Counted from the first letter of the stretch, positions 10,614 to 22,325 are shown. The stretch is DNA of 33,170 nt from an uncultured Methylococcaceae bacterium (GCA_903944165.1 CAJAQT010000056.1:1-33170), one strand, 5' to 3'. Made by a program: numbers and translations. Notes: generated by a model not told the origin, from the sequence alone.

Positions 10614-11669
10614 TTATTTACCAAAGTTAAGGTATTTATTACACGCATACGGAGCAACGCCTTCACATATTCCCCAAAACTTTCCTGAACCACCTTCTTT
10701 TGCAGCTTTCCATTGCTCTGAAAAAGCTTCAAAAACAACGCCGGTAACTTTTTTCTGAGCTAATTTCTTTAAGGTAGACTGCACAACTAAGGCTTGATTT
10801 TGTAAACTTGCCGTTGCACAACTACCTGCCCCGCCGCCCGTTTGAGCTGTCGTGTTGGCTGGCCAGCCAAATTCGGTAATAATCACTTCTTTCCCTGGAT
10901 TAGCACGCTGTACTTGTTCTAAACGTGCCAGATGAAAATCTGCGGCATGTTCTGCACTGACGCAGTCATGTAATGATGAATAAATATTTTCCCACCAAGG
11001 AAAAATATTAATGCCAATCCAATCCACTTGCTCTGAAAATGCAGTTTTCTGACAACTAACTGATCGATTGCACCATTCCCACCACGTATCAATCGTTGAA
11101 ATTGCTTGGCTTATTTTTGCTTCGCGTAAGGCATTTAAGCATCGGGTAATTTCTTTATCATACGCATAATCGCGGCGCGTTCTAACTTCAGAACCACAGC
11201 TCACTTTTATAATGGTATCTTTAAATTCACGCGCCAGATAAATCCCTTTAGAAATTGATTGTGTATTAACGATAGGATCATTATCAATCCATAAAATGGC
11301 AATGACTTTTATGTTGCGCTGCTGAGCCTCGTAAAAAATATCTTCCAAGCCACCAAGCACTCCGTAAGTCATAATGCAGCGAAACGGCGTTTGCTTAAGC
11401 ACATGATCTAATAATTTTCCTAATAATTGTTTGGATGGTTGCGCACCATAATCAGGGCTTAAATTATCCACATACGGACTAAATGCTAAACAGTGCATGG
11501 GCTTTTCAAGACTGCTGGGCACGTGGCTATTTTTTGCATTAACCGCACCAGAATATAGCCAAGCTACACTTATCAGCAAAAACAACAGTTGATTAACACC
11601 GAAACACTTTCTATTCTTGCATTGAATAAACATATAAAATTTAGTGATAGTCATGAGGTGATAGGGCAA
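10614..11669 (-). CDS. Secreted GH17-like (beta-1,3-glucanase type) glycoside hydrolase
   Basis: 351 aa: hydrophobic N-terminal segment, GSEVRTRRDY (acid/base region) and VIITEFGWPA (nucleophile region) typical of GH17. Confidence 0.75.
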   Translation of the reverse strand: MPYHLMTITKFYMFIQCKNRKCFGVNQLLFLLISVAWLYSGAVNAKNSHVPSSLEKPMHCLAFSPYVDNLSPDYGAQPSKQLLGKLLDHVLKQTPFRCIMTYGVLGGLEDIFYEAQQRNIKVIAILWIDNDPIVNTQSISKGIYLAREFKDTIIKVSCGSEVRTRRDYAYDKEITRCLNALREAKISQAISTIDTWWEWCNRSVSCQKTAFSEQVDWIGINIFPWWENIYSSLHDCVSAEHAADFHLARLEQVQRANPGKEVIITEFGWPANTTAQTGGGAGSCATASLQNQALVVQSTLKKLAQKKVTGVVFEAFSEQWKAAKEGGSGKFWGICEGVAPYACNKYLNFGK

Positions 11670-11725
11670 TAATTGATTATCTTTTTACTAAGTCAGGGAT
11701 GAACCAACGCCTAGACTAGGGTAGA

Positions 11726-11754
11726 ATGATAAGGCTGATGACATACATTAACAA
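11726..11754 (-). promoter_or_regulatory. Candidate sigma70 promoter of the GH17 gene
   Basis: On minus strand: TTGTTA (11754-11749), 17-nt spacer, TATCAT (11731-11726). Confidence 0.4.
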
Positions 11755-11784
11755 AGAAAATTGATATAAATTTACCTTTGTTAA
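11748..11784. promoter_or_regulatory. Perfect 9-bp inverted repeat, candidate operator in divergent promoter region
   Basis: TTAACAAAG (11748-11756), 19-nt AT-rich spacer, CTTTGTTAA (11776-11784). Confidence 0.45.
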
Positions 11785-11855
11785 ATTTATTTATCACGTC
11801 TACTGCAACGCTCATGCAGGATTTAATCATACCCTCTACTCACGACGGAACTAAA

Positions 11856-12257
11856 ATGAAAAAAATTTTATTATTAGCCACTACTGTATTTTTTTCTCAG
11901 GCACTTTTTGCTGCGACGGATCATTTTTACCTTAAAGAAGGTAATCATATACAACACATGAAAATCACTAAATTAAATGACGAAGTGATTGTTACTGCCG
12001 ATGTGGATTTTGAACCCAATGCAAATGAATCTAACGCTAAAGCATGTGCTGGTGATATTGCTGGTCAAGCAAAATTTATCTCAGAAAACGAATTATTGAT
12101 GAAAAAACATGCCGAGTCTGCCGCCAGTTATTGTGAACTCACTATCAATCTGACTAATACTGGTGCCACGGTGAAACAATCTGAAGGCTGTAACTATTTT
12201 GCTACGGGTATCTGCCACTTTTCAACGGCAAACAACGAGTTAAAAAAAGTTAATTAA
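11856..12257 (+). CDS. Small secreted Cys-rich hypothetical protein
   Basis: The ATG at 11856 (inside the 11778 ORF) gives the signal peptide MKKILLLATTVFFSQALFA; mature part has four cysteines (KACAG, SYCEL, EGCNYF, GICHF). Confidence 0.7.
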   Translation: MKKILLLATTVFFSQALFAATDHFYLKEGNHIQHMKITKLNDEVIVTADVDFEPNANESNAKACAGDIAGQAKFISENELLMKKHAESAASYCELTINLTNTGATVKQSEGCNYFATGICHFSTANNELKKVN

Positions 12258-12343
12258 AGCTGTGTTTTTCAGCAGTTACGGTAATGAATATAAAACAAAA
12301 TAGGCTTAGCGTTATTATCACTGACTTAAGCTTTTATGTATCT

Positions 12344-12489
12344 TATTTCCTTGCTGGTTTGAGACTCTCCTTTTAGGAAGATTTGTTTAAAATTGATAAC
12401 GATGCGTTAACTCGTTATTTAAGACTAAGCGCAGCAATCCCCACTGACAACTAGCCGCCGGCGAATGTGGTCAGCGGGGATTGAAACAT
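12344..12489 (+). repeat. Intergenic structured element, copy 1 of 2
   Basis: Shares TATTTCCTTGCTGGTTTGA, TTGAYAACGAKGCGTTA, TCGTTATT, CTAAGC, CAATCC, CGGCGAATGT, GGTCAGCG and GGATTRAAACAT blocks with 28690-28848; terminal stem CAATCCCC/GGGGATTG. Confidence 0.75.
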
Positions 12490-12541
12490 ATTTAAAACTA
12501 ACGTATCAGCTTAACTTTACCCGCATCTATTTATTACTGAA

Positions 12542-13771
12542 ATGCCTAAAAAAATTTTAATTGTTGATGACTCCCAAGAATTACGACAATTGGTCACAAT
12601 TGCACTCGATTTTCCTGACTTTGTTATTTTTCAAGCCGCTAATGCTAATGAAGCCCTAGCTGCAATGACCAAAAATAAACCTGATTTAATTGTTTTAGAC
12701 ATCATGATGCCTGGCACAATGGATGGTTTTCAATTATGCAAATATATTAAATCTAACTTACAAAGCAAATCAATAAAAGTGCTATTGCTTACTTCAAGGG
12801 CACAAGCCTCTGATATTAAAGAAAGCATTCAAGTTAAAGCTGATGGTTATGTAGTTAAACCTTTTACGCCGATGGTGTTACAAAACAAAATCTCTGAATT
12901 ACTTTTTGGTAGCGCAGATGCTATTGATTTTAAAAAACACAAAACCTCTTCAGCTGCTAATGAAAAAACCAACTCTTCTTTAGGTTTTGATTTCCCCCCA
13001 CGACCTACTAGCTTGATTGCTATCCAACAAGAAAGTAATAAAAAATATCCAGATATTAGTATTGTTGCGCATGAAATAGCGGCTGATATTACCCTTTCAG
13101 CCGCATTGCTAAAAACGGTTAATGCGCCTTTCTATGGCTTACAAAATAAAGTAACCTCGGTATCAGACGCAGTTAATCTAATCGGTTTAACACGAACTTT
13201 ACATCTAGTGACCGCAGTATCCATTCGTAAAAGCATAGAGTTACCCAGCAGCCTTGCTAATTTTTGGGATGACGCAACAAAATCTGCGGTGATGGCAGCA
13301 AGCATTGCTAAACACTTAGAAATGGATCCTAACTTAGCGTATTTAATGGGCTTATTTCATGACGCCGCAATTCCACTAATGGCTGTAAAATTTCCTGACT
13401 ATCTAACAAATCAACTCGAATTTCAAAATAGTACACAAGGTTTACATAACGCTGAACAAGCAAAATACAATATGAACCACGCTATGTTAGGTAGCTTGCT
13501 TGCCAGAACCTGGTACTTACCTCACCCCCTTATCGAGGCTATTCGCTTACACCATTCCGTCAATTTATTTTCGCTGGGCCTTGATAATGCAATTATTAAT
13601 CTCGTTACAGTGAATCTTGTTGCCGATAATATCGCTTATAAACTTAAAGGCGATATTGATAATATATACACAGAACTTGAGGAATCGATTCGTAAACATC
13701 TGGGTTTATTAGATAACACCAATTATCAATCGGTTATTGATACCGCCTTAGATTCGATTAATCAAGAATAA
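12542..13771 (+). CDS. Response regulator receiver domain plus HDOD domain protein
   Basis: 409 aa: REC (ILIVDDSQELRQL, LIVLDIMMPGTMDGF, KPF) then HDOD (AADITLSAALLKTVNAPFYG, MGLFHDAAIPLM, IRLHHS). Confidence 0.9.
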   Translation: MPKKILIVDDSQELRQLVTIALDFPDFVIFQAANANEALAAMTKNKPDLIVLDIMMPGTMDGFQLCKYIKSNLQSKSIKVLLLTSRAQASDIKESIQVKADGYVVKPFTPMVLQNKISELLFGSADAIDFKKHKTSSAANEKTNSSLGFDFPPRPTSLIAIQQESNKKYPDISIVAHEIAADITLSAALLKTVNAPFYGLQNKVTSVSDAVNLIGLTRTLHLVTAVSIRKSIELPSSLANFWDDATKSAVMAASIAKHLEMDPNLAYLMGLFHDAAIPLMAVKFPDYLTNQLEFQNSTQGLHNAEQAKYNMNHAMLGSLLARTWYLPHPLIEAIRLHHSVNLFSLGLDNAIINLVTVNLVADNIAYKLKGDIDNIYTELEESIRKHLGLLDNTNYQSVIDTALDSINQE

Positions 13772-13777
13772 CACGTG

Positions 13778-16033
13778 CTATTTTTGGCTAGCGTTAGCAT
13801 CAATAAGCTGGCCAAAACTAATACCTCCGTCGTTACTTGGTATCACTTCGTGAAGCAATACCTCAAAGCCCATGCATGTCAATTTGGCAACGACTTGCTC
13901 CGTTAATAAGCGATTCTGAAAAACACCGCCCGTTAAACCAACCTTGTGGACTGCACATGTTTTTCTAAGCAGTTGCGCCTGATCAACTAACATTGCCACT
14001 AAACTTGCATGAAACACTGAGCTCCGCGTGCTTGGGCTAAGCGACTGATTATTTAAATAAGAAATTAAATCCCCCCAATCACTTATCCACACACCAGCAG
14101 AATTATTACGTAAAGGTAGGGCTATTATTTCCTCTGTTGGCTGAGCGATAGCTTCAAATTGCATTGCGGCTTGACCTTCAAAATGTGCATAGTGACACAC
14201 ACCAGTTAATGCTGCGGCAGCATCAAATAAACGCCCCACTGAACTACTCAATGGACAATTTATCTTTTGCTGCCAAATTGAATGTAGCAACGATAAATCT
14301 ATTGGACACGTCTGCCAATCAATTCCCTGAGCCCAACTGACTGATGCCGCAGTGCGCCAAGGCTCTCGACTGGCTTGATTGCCGCCTAATAAATAAAACG
14401 GCTTAATTGATCCAACACGTCGCCACTTGCCTATTTCACCTAACAAGGTTTCGCCTCCCCAAGCACTGCCATCTTCACCATATCCCGTGCCATCCCATGC
14501 AAATACGATAGCAGTGCCATGCTCATGATGCTCGCCCATTAACGCTGACGCATGGGCATGATGATGCCACACCTGTTGCACCGGCAGTCCCTGTCGATGT
14601 GCCCAAAGCGTACTAAAATAATCAGGGTGAGCATCGCAAATAATCAATTCTGGGGTAATTTCGTACATACGTTGTAAATCGTTGATGCAATCTTCAAACA
14701 CCTGCTGACTACGCAATGATCCTAACTGCCCAATATGCGGTGAGATAATAATGCGCTCATCTACACCTAAGGCAATGGTGTTTTTTCCATCCGCCCCCAC
14801 GGCAAGCATTGGACATTTAAAAGCAAACGACATTTGATGTTCGATGGGCGCACTCCCTCTAGCTAAACGAAGTGGACGCATTTTTCCTGCAATTGACCGA
14901 AAAATCGAATCATCTGCCTGATGTAAAATAGGTCGATTATGATGTAAAAACGCATCTGCCACGTCACTTAACTGCGCTTCCACCTCAGTTGCTGAGATAC
15001 ATACCGGCTCATTGGAAATATTGGCAGAAGTTGCAATCAGTGGCTTAGCAAATGCCTCAGTGATTAAATAATGCACCGGGCTATAAGGCAAAAACACCCC
15101 TAATTCATTCATATTTGGAGCAATATTTTCGGGTAACATAAAATCTGAGCGCTTGTTAAGCAATACAATAGGCCGTATAGGCGAGGTTAAACAGACTTGC
15201 TCTGCGTACGTGAGTTGCACATAGCGCTCAATGAAATCAGTACCTAACGCCCCTAAACTGGGCATTAAGACCGCAAAGGGTTTAACTGGGCGATGTTTTC
15301 GTTCACGTAAACGAGCAATAACAGCGGTATCTGTTGCATCACAGAGCAAATGGTACCCGCCAATCCCCTTAACAGCGATGATCAAGCCCTGTTGTAAACT
15401 GGCAATACAGGCAGCCAAGCTATGCTCTACGGTGCAAGATGCAGTGCGCTCTTTGCTCACAAAAGACAGCGTTGGGCCACAGTCAGGACAGGCTAAGGGC
15501 TGTGCATGATAGCGTCGATCTAAGGGATTAGCGTATTCATCTTTACATGCTGCACATAATGGAAAATTCTGCATAGTGGTATTACAACGATCATAAGGCA
15601 ACCGCTCAATGATGCTATAACGTGGTCCACATTGTGTGCAATTGATGAAAGGATAACGATAACGCCGTTGTTCTGGACTGCGCATTTCAAGCAAACAATC
15701 TTGGCAAACATAATAATCTGGGGGAACATAGCCGTGCGTGGACTGCGCTTGAATACTCTCTTCAATACGAAAATCAAGGTAATGCAAGCATGGTTTCTGG
15801 CTTATCTGAAGTGGATTTGGTCTCGCCAGTGGCGGTGCTAATGCCAATAAATCAACGGCAAACGCTTCAAGCTCGTGCGTGTTGCCCTCAATCCAAAGCT
15901 CAACTAAGCTTGACCTATTGCGCACCCAGCCTGTTAACTGGTAGTGATGGGCAAGCCTGCTGACAAAAGGTCGAAACCCCACCCCCTGAACTCGCCCAGT
16001 AACGGTAATATGATAAGCCTTAGCTATCGACAT
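13778..16033 (-). CDS. hypF: Carbamoyltransferase HypF (hydrogenase maturation)
   Basis: 751 aa: N-terminal acylphosphatase domain VTGRVQGVGFRPFV, two CxxC zinc-finger pairs (CQDC..CTQC..CAAC..CPDC), YrdC-like domain, C-terminal HHHAHASALMGEH. Confidence 0.95.
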   Translation of the reverse strand: MSIAKAYHITVTGRVQGVGFRPFVSRLAHHYQLTGWVRNRSSLVELWIEGNTHELEAFAVDLLALAPPLARPNPLQISQKPCLHYLDFRIEESIQAQSTHGYVPPDYYVCQDCLLEMRSPEQRRYRYPFINCTQCGPRYSIIERLPYDRCNTTMQNFPLCAACKDEYANPLDRRYHAQPLACPDCGPTLSFVSKERTASCTVEHSLAACIASLQQGLIIAVKGIGGYHLLCDATDTAVIARLRERKHRPVKPFAVLMPSLGALGTDFIERYVQLTYAEQVCLTSPIRPIVLLNKRSDFMLPENIAPNMNELGVFLPYSPVHYLITEAFAKPLIATSANISNEPVCISATEVEAQLSDVADAFLHHNRPILHQADDSIFRSIAGKMRPLRLARGSAPIEHQMSFAFKCPMLAVGADGKNTIALGVDERIIISPHIGQLGSLRSQQVFEDCINDLQRMYEITPELIICDAHPDYFSTLWAHRQGLPVQQVWHHHAHASALMGEHHEHGTAIVFAWDGTGYGEDGSAWGGETLLGEIGKWRRVGSIKPFYLLGGNQASREPWRTAASVSWAQGIDWQTCPIDLSLLHSIWQQKINCPLSSSVGRLFDAAAALTGVCHYAHFEGQAAMQFEAIAQPTEEIIALPLRNNSAGVWISDWGDLISYLNNQSLSPSTRSSVFHASLVAMLVDQAQLLRKTCAVHKVGLTGGVFQNRLLTEQVVAKLTCMGFEVLLHEVIPSNDGGISFGQLIDANASQK

Positions 16034-16075
16034 AAACCACTTACCTTATGAGATTGTATTATTTCGCGGCTGTAA

Positions 16076-18233
<2,158 letters not shown>

Positions 18234-18344
18234 TCAATAAAAATATTTTTAGTCATTAAGGTCATCGATTAAATATATCCATTACACGTTAAATTAAATC
18301 GATAAAATAATTTCAAGGTGCTCTCTGTAGCTAATCGCCCAAAA

Positions 18345-18379
18345 CAAAAAAGCTCCGCCCTAAAGGGAGGAGCTTTTTT
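18345..18379 (-). terminator. Rho-independent terminator downstream of rpmA (possibly bidirectional)
   Basis: AAAAAAGCTCC(G)CCC-TAAA-GGG(A)GGAGCTTTTTT hairpin with A/T tracts. Confidence 0.85.
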
Positions 18380-18417
18380 GCATCAAGCTGAAGACTACTA
18401 AATTTGACAGTGGATAG

Positions 18418-18675
18418 TTAAGCAGCAACTACACTCACAAATTTACGATTTTTAGGCCCTTTCACTTGAAAAAGAACTTTACCTTCAGCCATTGCAAATA
18501 AAGTATGATCTTTTCCACACCCTACATTTAGACCTGCATGAAAATGGGTGCCGCGTTGACGAACGATAATATTACCCGCGTCAACATTTTCACCACCATA
18601 ACGCTTTACACCTAATCTCTTCGCGTTAGAATCGCGACCATTTCGTGTACTACCACCGGCTTTTTTGTGAGCCAT
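18418..18675 (-). CDS. rpmA: 50S ribosomal protein L27
   Basis: 85 aa: [31 protein letters not shown]. Confidence 0.98.
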   Translation of the reverse strand: MAHKKAGGSTRNGRDSNAKRLGVKRYGGENVDAGNIIVRQRGTHFHAGLNVGCGKDHTLFAMAEGKVLFQVKGPKNRKFVSVVAA

Positions 18676-18690
18676 TGTAAACTCCTAGAA

Positions 18691-19002
18691 TTAAGCTGAA
18701 ATACCAGTAATTTGGACTTCTGTATAATATTGACGATGCCCCATTTGTTTCATGTGGTGCTTACGTCTTCTAAATTTAATGATTTTAATTTTTTTGTGTC
18801 GACCTTGTGACATAACTGTTGCAGTCACTTTGCCGCCTTCGATAAAAGGCAAACCAATTTTGGTCTCATCATCGGTTTGAATCATGAGCACTTTATCAAA
18901 TTCGACAACATCCCCAGCACCTAATTCTAATTTTTCAATTTTTAAGGTACTCCCCTCTTCTACACGGTATTGTTTACCGCCAGTCTGAATTACAGCATAC
19001 AT
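18691..19002 (-). CDS. rplU: 50S ribosomal protein L21
   Basis: [25 protein letters not shown]; start set at the second ATG (19002) preceded by GGAG; ORF track extends to 19020. Confidence 0.96.
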   Translation of the reverse strand: MYAVIQTGGKQYRVEEGSTLKIEKLELGAGDVVEFDKVLMIQTDDETKIGLPFIEGGKVTATVMSQGRHKKIKIIKFRRRKHHMKQMGHRQYYTEVQITGISA

Positions 19003-19048
19003 CGGTGTAAGCTCCGTCAAGCATTAATCTATTTTAAGTTAACTGAGA

Positions 19049-19077
19049 ATTGTATTTTTAACTCTATATTGAGTCAA
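19049..19077 (-). promoter_or_regulatory. Candidate sigma70 promoter of rplU-rpmA
   Basis: On minus strand: TTGACT, 17-nt spacer, TACAAT. Confidence 0.6.
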
Positions 19078-19260
19078 CCTATAATTATTAGAATTACGCA
19101 ATAACGTATCATTATCCATAAAATATTTTGTCACCCACGCTTTTTATCACTTAATTTTATAGTAAAAATAGATTATCCCTTATAAAGCATCTAAATTTAT
19201 AAGCTATAATGACTCAGAAAAACGTAATCCCTTTGCCATTACTTTACTTTCGCACTTATT

Positions 19261-20253
19261 ATGACTGCACAACATCAACCATTAATTGATTTTAATGCCA
19301 TTAAGCATTTAACACACTCTGAAACTAAAGCGGTAGATCAACTCATCATCAATGAATTAAGCTCAGACGTTGTCTTAATCAATCAAATGGGACATTACAT
19401 CGTGGGTAATGGTGGTAAGCGATTACGTCCAATGCTATTGCTACTTGCAGCTAAAACTTTAGGTGATATTTCGCACAACCACCTGATCATGGCGGCTGTT
19501 ATTGAATTTATTCATACTGCTACCTTATTACACGATGATGTAGTTGATGAATCAGATCTAAGACGAGGTCAGCAATCAGCTAACGCCGTTTGGGGTAACG
19601 CGGCCAGTGTTTTAGTGGGCGATTATTTATATTCTCGCGCCTTTGAAATGATGGTTCGTACTGGCAATATGCGTGTTATGGAAATTCTTTCAAAAACCAC
19701 CACCGCCATTGCTGAAGGTGAAGTTTTACAGCTATTAAACTGCAATAATCCTGAAACTACTGAAGAAAAATATTTAGAAGTTATTGCTAGAAAAACGGCA
19801 ATATTATTTAGCGCGGCCACGCGCTTAAGCGCTGTTATTGCCAATGTTGATACGGCAATAGAAGAACAATTAGCCGATTATGGACAGCATCTTGGTATCG
19901 CCTTTCAATTAATCGACGATGCTCTTGACTACCAAGCCACTCAAGAAGATTTAGGGAAAAACTTAGGGGATGATCTTGCTGAAGGAAAACCAACCTTACC
20001 TTTAATTTATGCCATTAAAAACGGCACGCCCAGCGAAGCAGACATTATTATTAATGCGATTAAAACGGGAGACAAAGACGCCTTCCAAGAGGTCTACCGT
20101 GTTATTCAGCGCACCAAAGCCATTGATTACACCGAACACTGCGCCAACCAAGAAGCACAACAAGCCATTGCTTGCTTAGCCTGCCTTCCAGATTCTGAGT
20201 TTAAAGAAGCCTTAATTTTACTTGCCAAATTTTCAGTGCAACGCACTTACTAA
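19261..20253 (+). CDS. ispB: Octaprenyl/polyprenyl diphosphate synthase
   Basis: 330 aa: LLHDDVVDESDLRRG and LIDDALDYQ Asp-rich motifs, GGKRLRPML. Confidence 0.93.
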   Translation: MTAQHQPLIDFNAIKHLTHSETKAVDQLIINELSSDVVLINQMGHYIVGNGGKRLRPMLLLLAAKTLGDISHNHLIMAAVIEFIHTATLLHDDVVDESDLRRGQQSANAVWGNAASVLVGDYLYSRAFEMMVRTGNMRVMEILSKTTTAIAEGEVLQLLNCNNPETTEEKYLEVIARKTAILFSAATRLSAVIANVDTAIEEQLADYGQHLGIAFQLIDDALDYQATQEDLGKNLGDDLAEGKPTLPLIYAIKNGTPSEADIIINAIKTGDKDAFQEVYRVIQRTKAIDYTEHCANQEAQQAIACLACLPDSEFKEALILLAKFSVQRTY

Positions 20254-20283
20254 ACACACGCTAAAATCACTCGCAAAAAAAAT

Positions 20284-20320
20284 GGTGTAGGGTAATTAAT
20301 CACCCTACACCACCTTTTTT
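20284..20320. terminator. Terminator between convergent ispB and alkaline phosphatase genes
   Basis: GGTGTAGGGT-N8-ACCCTACACC perfect 10-bp stem followed by CTTTTTT; A-run on the other side. Confidence 0.85.
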
Positions 20321-20342
20321 AGCCGTAGTGACTACTTACCGC

Positions 20343-22325
20343 TTATTTACGACCTACTGCTGACATGATTTTGAAGAACACGTCAGTGTTATCAATAGTG
20401 CCTGTAAACAAAGAAGAATGAACACCATAAGCTGACAATGGAATATCACCACCAGTATGTACAGCAGATGTGCCCGCTACTTGACCAGTAATGAAATAAC
20501 CTGTTTCTTTATCACGCTCTGGACGCGCAACATTTGAATCATAGGTATTTATTTTTGGATAGGTGCTTAATGGCTCAACTGCGTTGTTTGGTTGTTGTGA
20601 ATCATTAATTGGACGTGCATTGGTACGCCAATCTTCATAACGATCCGCATTTCCACCGTAACCAATCAAAATACGTTTATCAACATTTGTTGTTTCTGGA
20701 TAACCATCGGCAGCGATTTTGTACGCTGGGAAAGCTGCATCATCGTAGTTACCAACGACTTCATCACGCATTGATGTGGTTGTAGGAAGTTTAGCTTGTA
20801 AATCTTTATCTGCTACTTTTGATGAACCAATAACAACTGCACCAGCACACTCGTGATCAGCCGTAACAATAACTAAGGTATCACCATTTTTTTCAGCAAA
20901 ATCTTTCGCTACTTGAATTGCATGATCAAATTCAATGGTATCAAGCATCATACGCTCGCTATCCATGTTATGTGCTTGCTTATCGATAGACGCAGCTTCA
21001 ACCATTAACACGAAACCATTTGGACTGTTTTTATCTAACACGTCGATAGCTTTAGTAGTCATTTCGTCTAACATTGGTTGATCTTCAAACCCATAGTCTT
21101 TAACCACCGCAGGATTACCACGACGACCATCAATTTTATCTAAGGCAACATTCATATTTGAGAAGGCAAATAAACCTAATAATTTTTCAGGTGTGCCCGC
21201 AGCATCTAAATCAGATTTAGTGGCAGCGTAAGACCAGCCAGCCGTTTGAAAATCGCCAATTAAATCACGTGCACTATCTAATGCACCTGTTGCAGATCCC
21301 CAACCAGAAACGATATCGGTAGGCAATACATAATCAGATTTATCAGCACGTGCTGAACCAGGCTGACCCGCAGCCAAGAACCATTTACGACCACCACCCA
21401 TTAATACTGACAAACCAGTTGATGATGAATCATCTAAAAACTGATCGGCAATACCCGTACCTGCGCCACGGTCTTGCGTATGAATTGCCATAGATGCTGG
21501 CGTTGCATCAAATACATCAGCAGTCGTTACGATACCCGTTTTTTTGCCTTGTTTACGCGCTAAAAATTCTGATAAATATTCAAAACGTGGGTTGTCAAAT
21601 TTATCAGCTGTATCGTCTGGCCATACACCTTCTTGGTTATTATTGGCTTTATTACCTGTGACATAATTTTGCATACCAGGGGCAGAATCAGTCACGATTG
21701 AATTCAATGACGCCGTCATAATCATGGCTGTAGACGGAAAGCTATCCATTGCCAATTTAGTATTAACTTTACCTTGTGAATAACCATTCAACATAATACG
21801 AGCCGCAGTACGTTGGCTGGCCCCCATACCGTCACCCAAGAAAAATATGACGTTTTTAACTGATTTTGCATTAGCTATCGGCGTGATAACCACTTCAAAC
21901 TCACCTGTTGCAGAAACCTGTGTGTTATCACTTTGCGTTGCTGTTGCTGTAAACGTATGAACACCTGGTTTAACAACGCTTACACCACGTACTGAAGCTG
22001 CAACTGCACCAGGAACTGTAGCAGTGATCACAGTAGCAGGAACGATACTAGCTTTGCTTGCAGAATATCTTAACGGCTTACCATCCATTGACCACTCAAC
22101 TTTAGTGATAGTTTGGCCGCTGTCAGGACGCACAGTTGCTTGAAGATCAAATAATTGACCTTGAATAAATCTTGCGATCATTGGAGCATGTTGACTACCG
22201 CTTGTTGCAAAAAATTGGCTTGGCGGTGTCAAACGAGTGATAGTTGGCGCTGCATTTGCTGTCATTGCACCTGCTGCTAATAACGCAGCAACAGACGTAG
22301 CAAGTAAAGATGTACGATTTTTCAT
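20343..22325 (-). CDS. Secreted alkaline phosphatase with N-terminal Ig-like/PKD-like domain
   Basis: 660 aa: signal peptide; NVIFFLGDGMGASQRTAARI, IVTDSAPGMQNYVTGNKAN, VTADHECAG motifs of the alkaline phosphatase superfamily. Confidence 0.9.
   Translation of the reverse strand: MKNRTSLLATSVAALLAAGAMTANAAPTITRLTPPSQFFATSGSQHAPMIARFIQGQLFDLQATVRPDSGQTITKVEWSMDGKPLRYSASKASIVPATVITATVPGAVAASVRGVSVVKPGVHTFTATATQSDNTQVSATGEFEVVITPIANAKSVKNVIFFLGDGMGASQRTAARIMLNGYSQGKVNTKLAMDSFPSTAMIMTASLNSIVTDSAPGMQNYVTGNKANNNQEGVWPDDTADKFDNPRFEYLSEFLARKQGKKTGIVTTADVFDATPASMAIHTQDRGAGTGIADQFLDDSSSTGLSVLMGGGRKWFLAAGQPGSARADKSDYVLPTDIVSGWGSATGALDSARDLIGDFQTAGWSYAATKSDLDAAGTPEKLLGLFAFSNMNVALDKIDGRRGNPAVVKDYGFEDQPMLDEMTTKAIDVLDKNSPNGFVLMVEAASIDKQAHNMDSERMMLDTIEFDHAIQVAKDFAEKNGDTLVIVTADHECAGAVVIGSSKVADKDLQAKLPTTTSMRDEVVGNYDDAAFPAYKIAADGYPETTNVDKRILIGYGGNADRYEDWRTNARPINDSQQPNNAVEPLSTYPKINTYDSNVARPERDKETGYFITGQVAGTSAVHTGGDIPLSAYGVHSSLFTGTIDNTDVFFKIMSAVGRK

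Noticed and set aside
12470-12490. GGGGATTGAAAC resembles the 3' end of some CRISPR repeats
   Set aside because: Only one occurrence here (copy 2 has GTGGATTAAAAC), no regular spacer-repeat periodicity and no cas genes; it is explained by the two-copy structured element.
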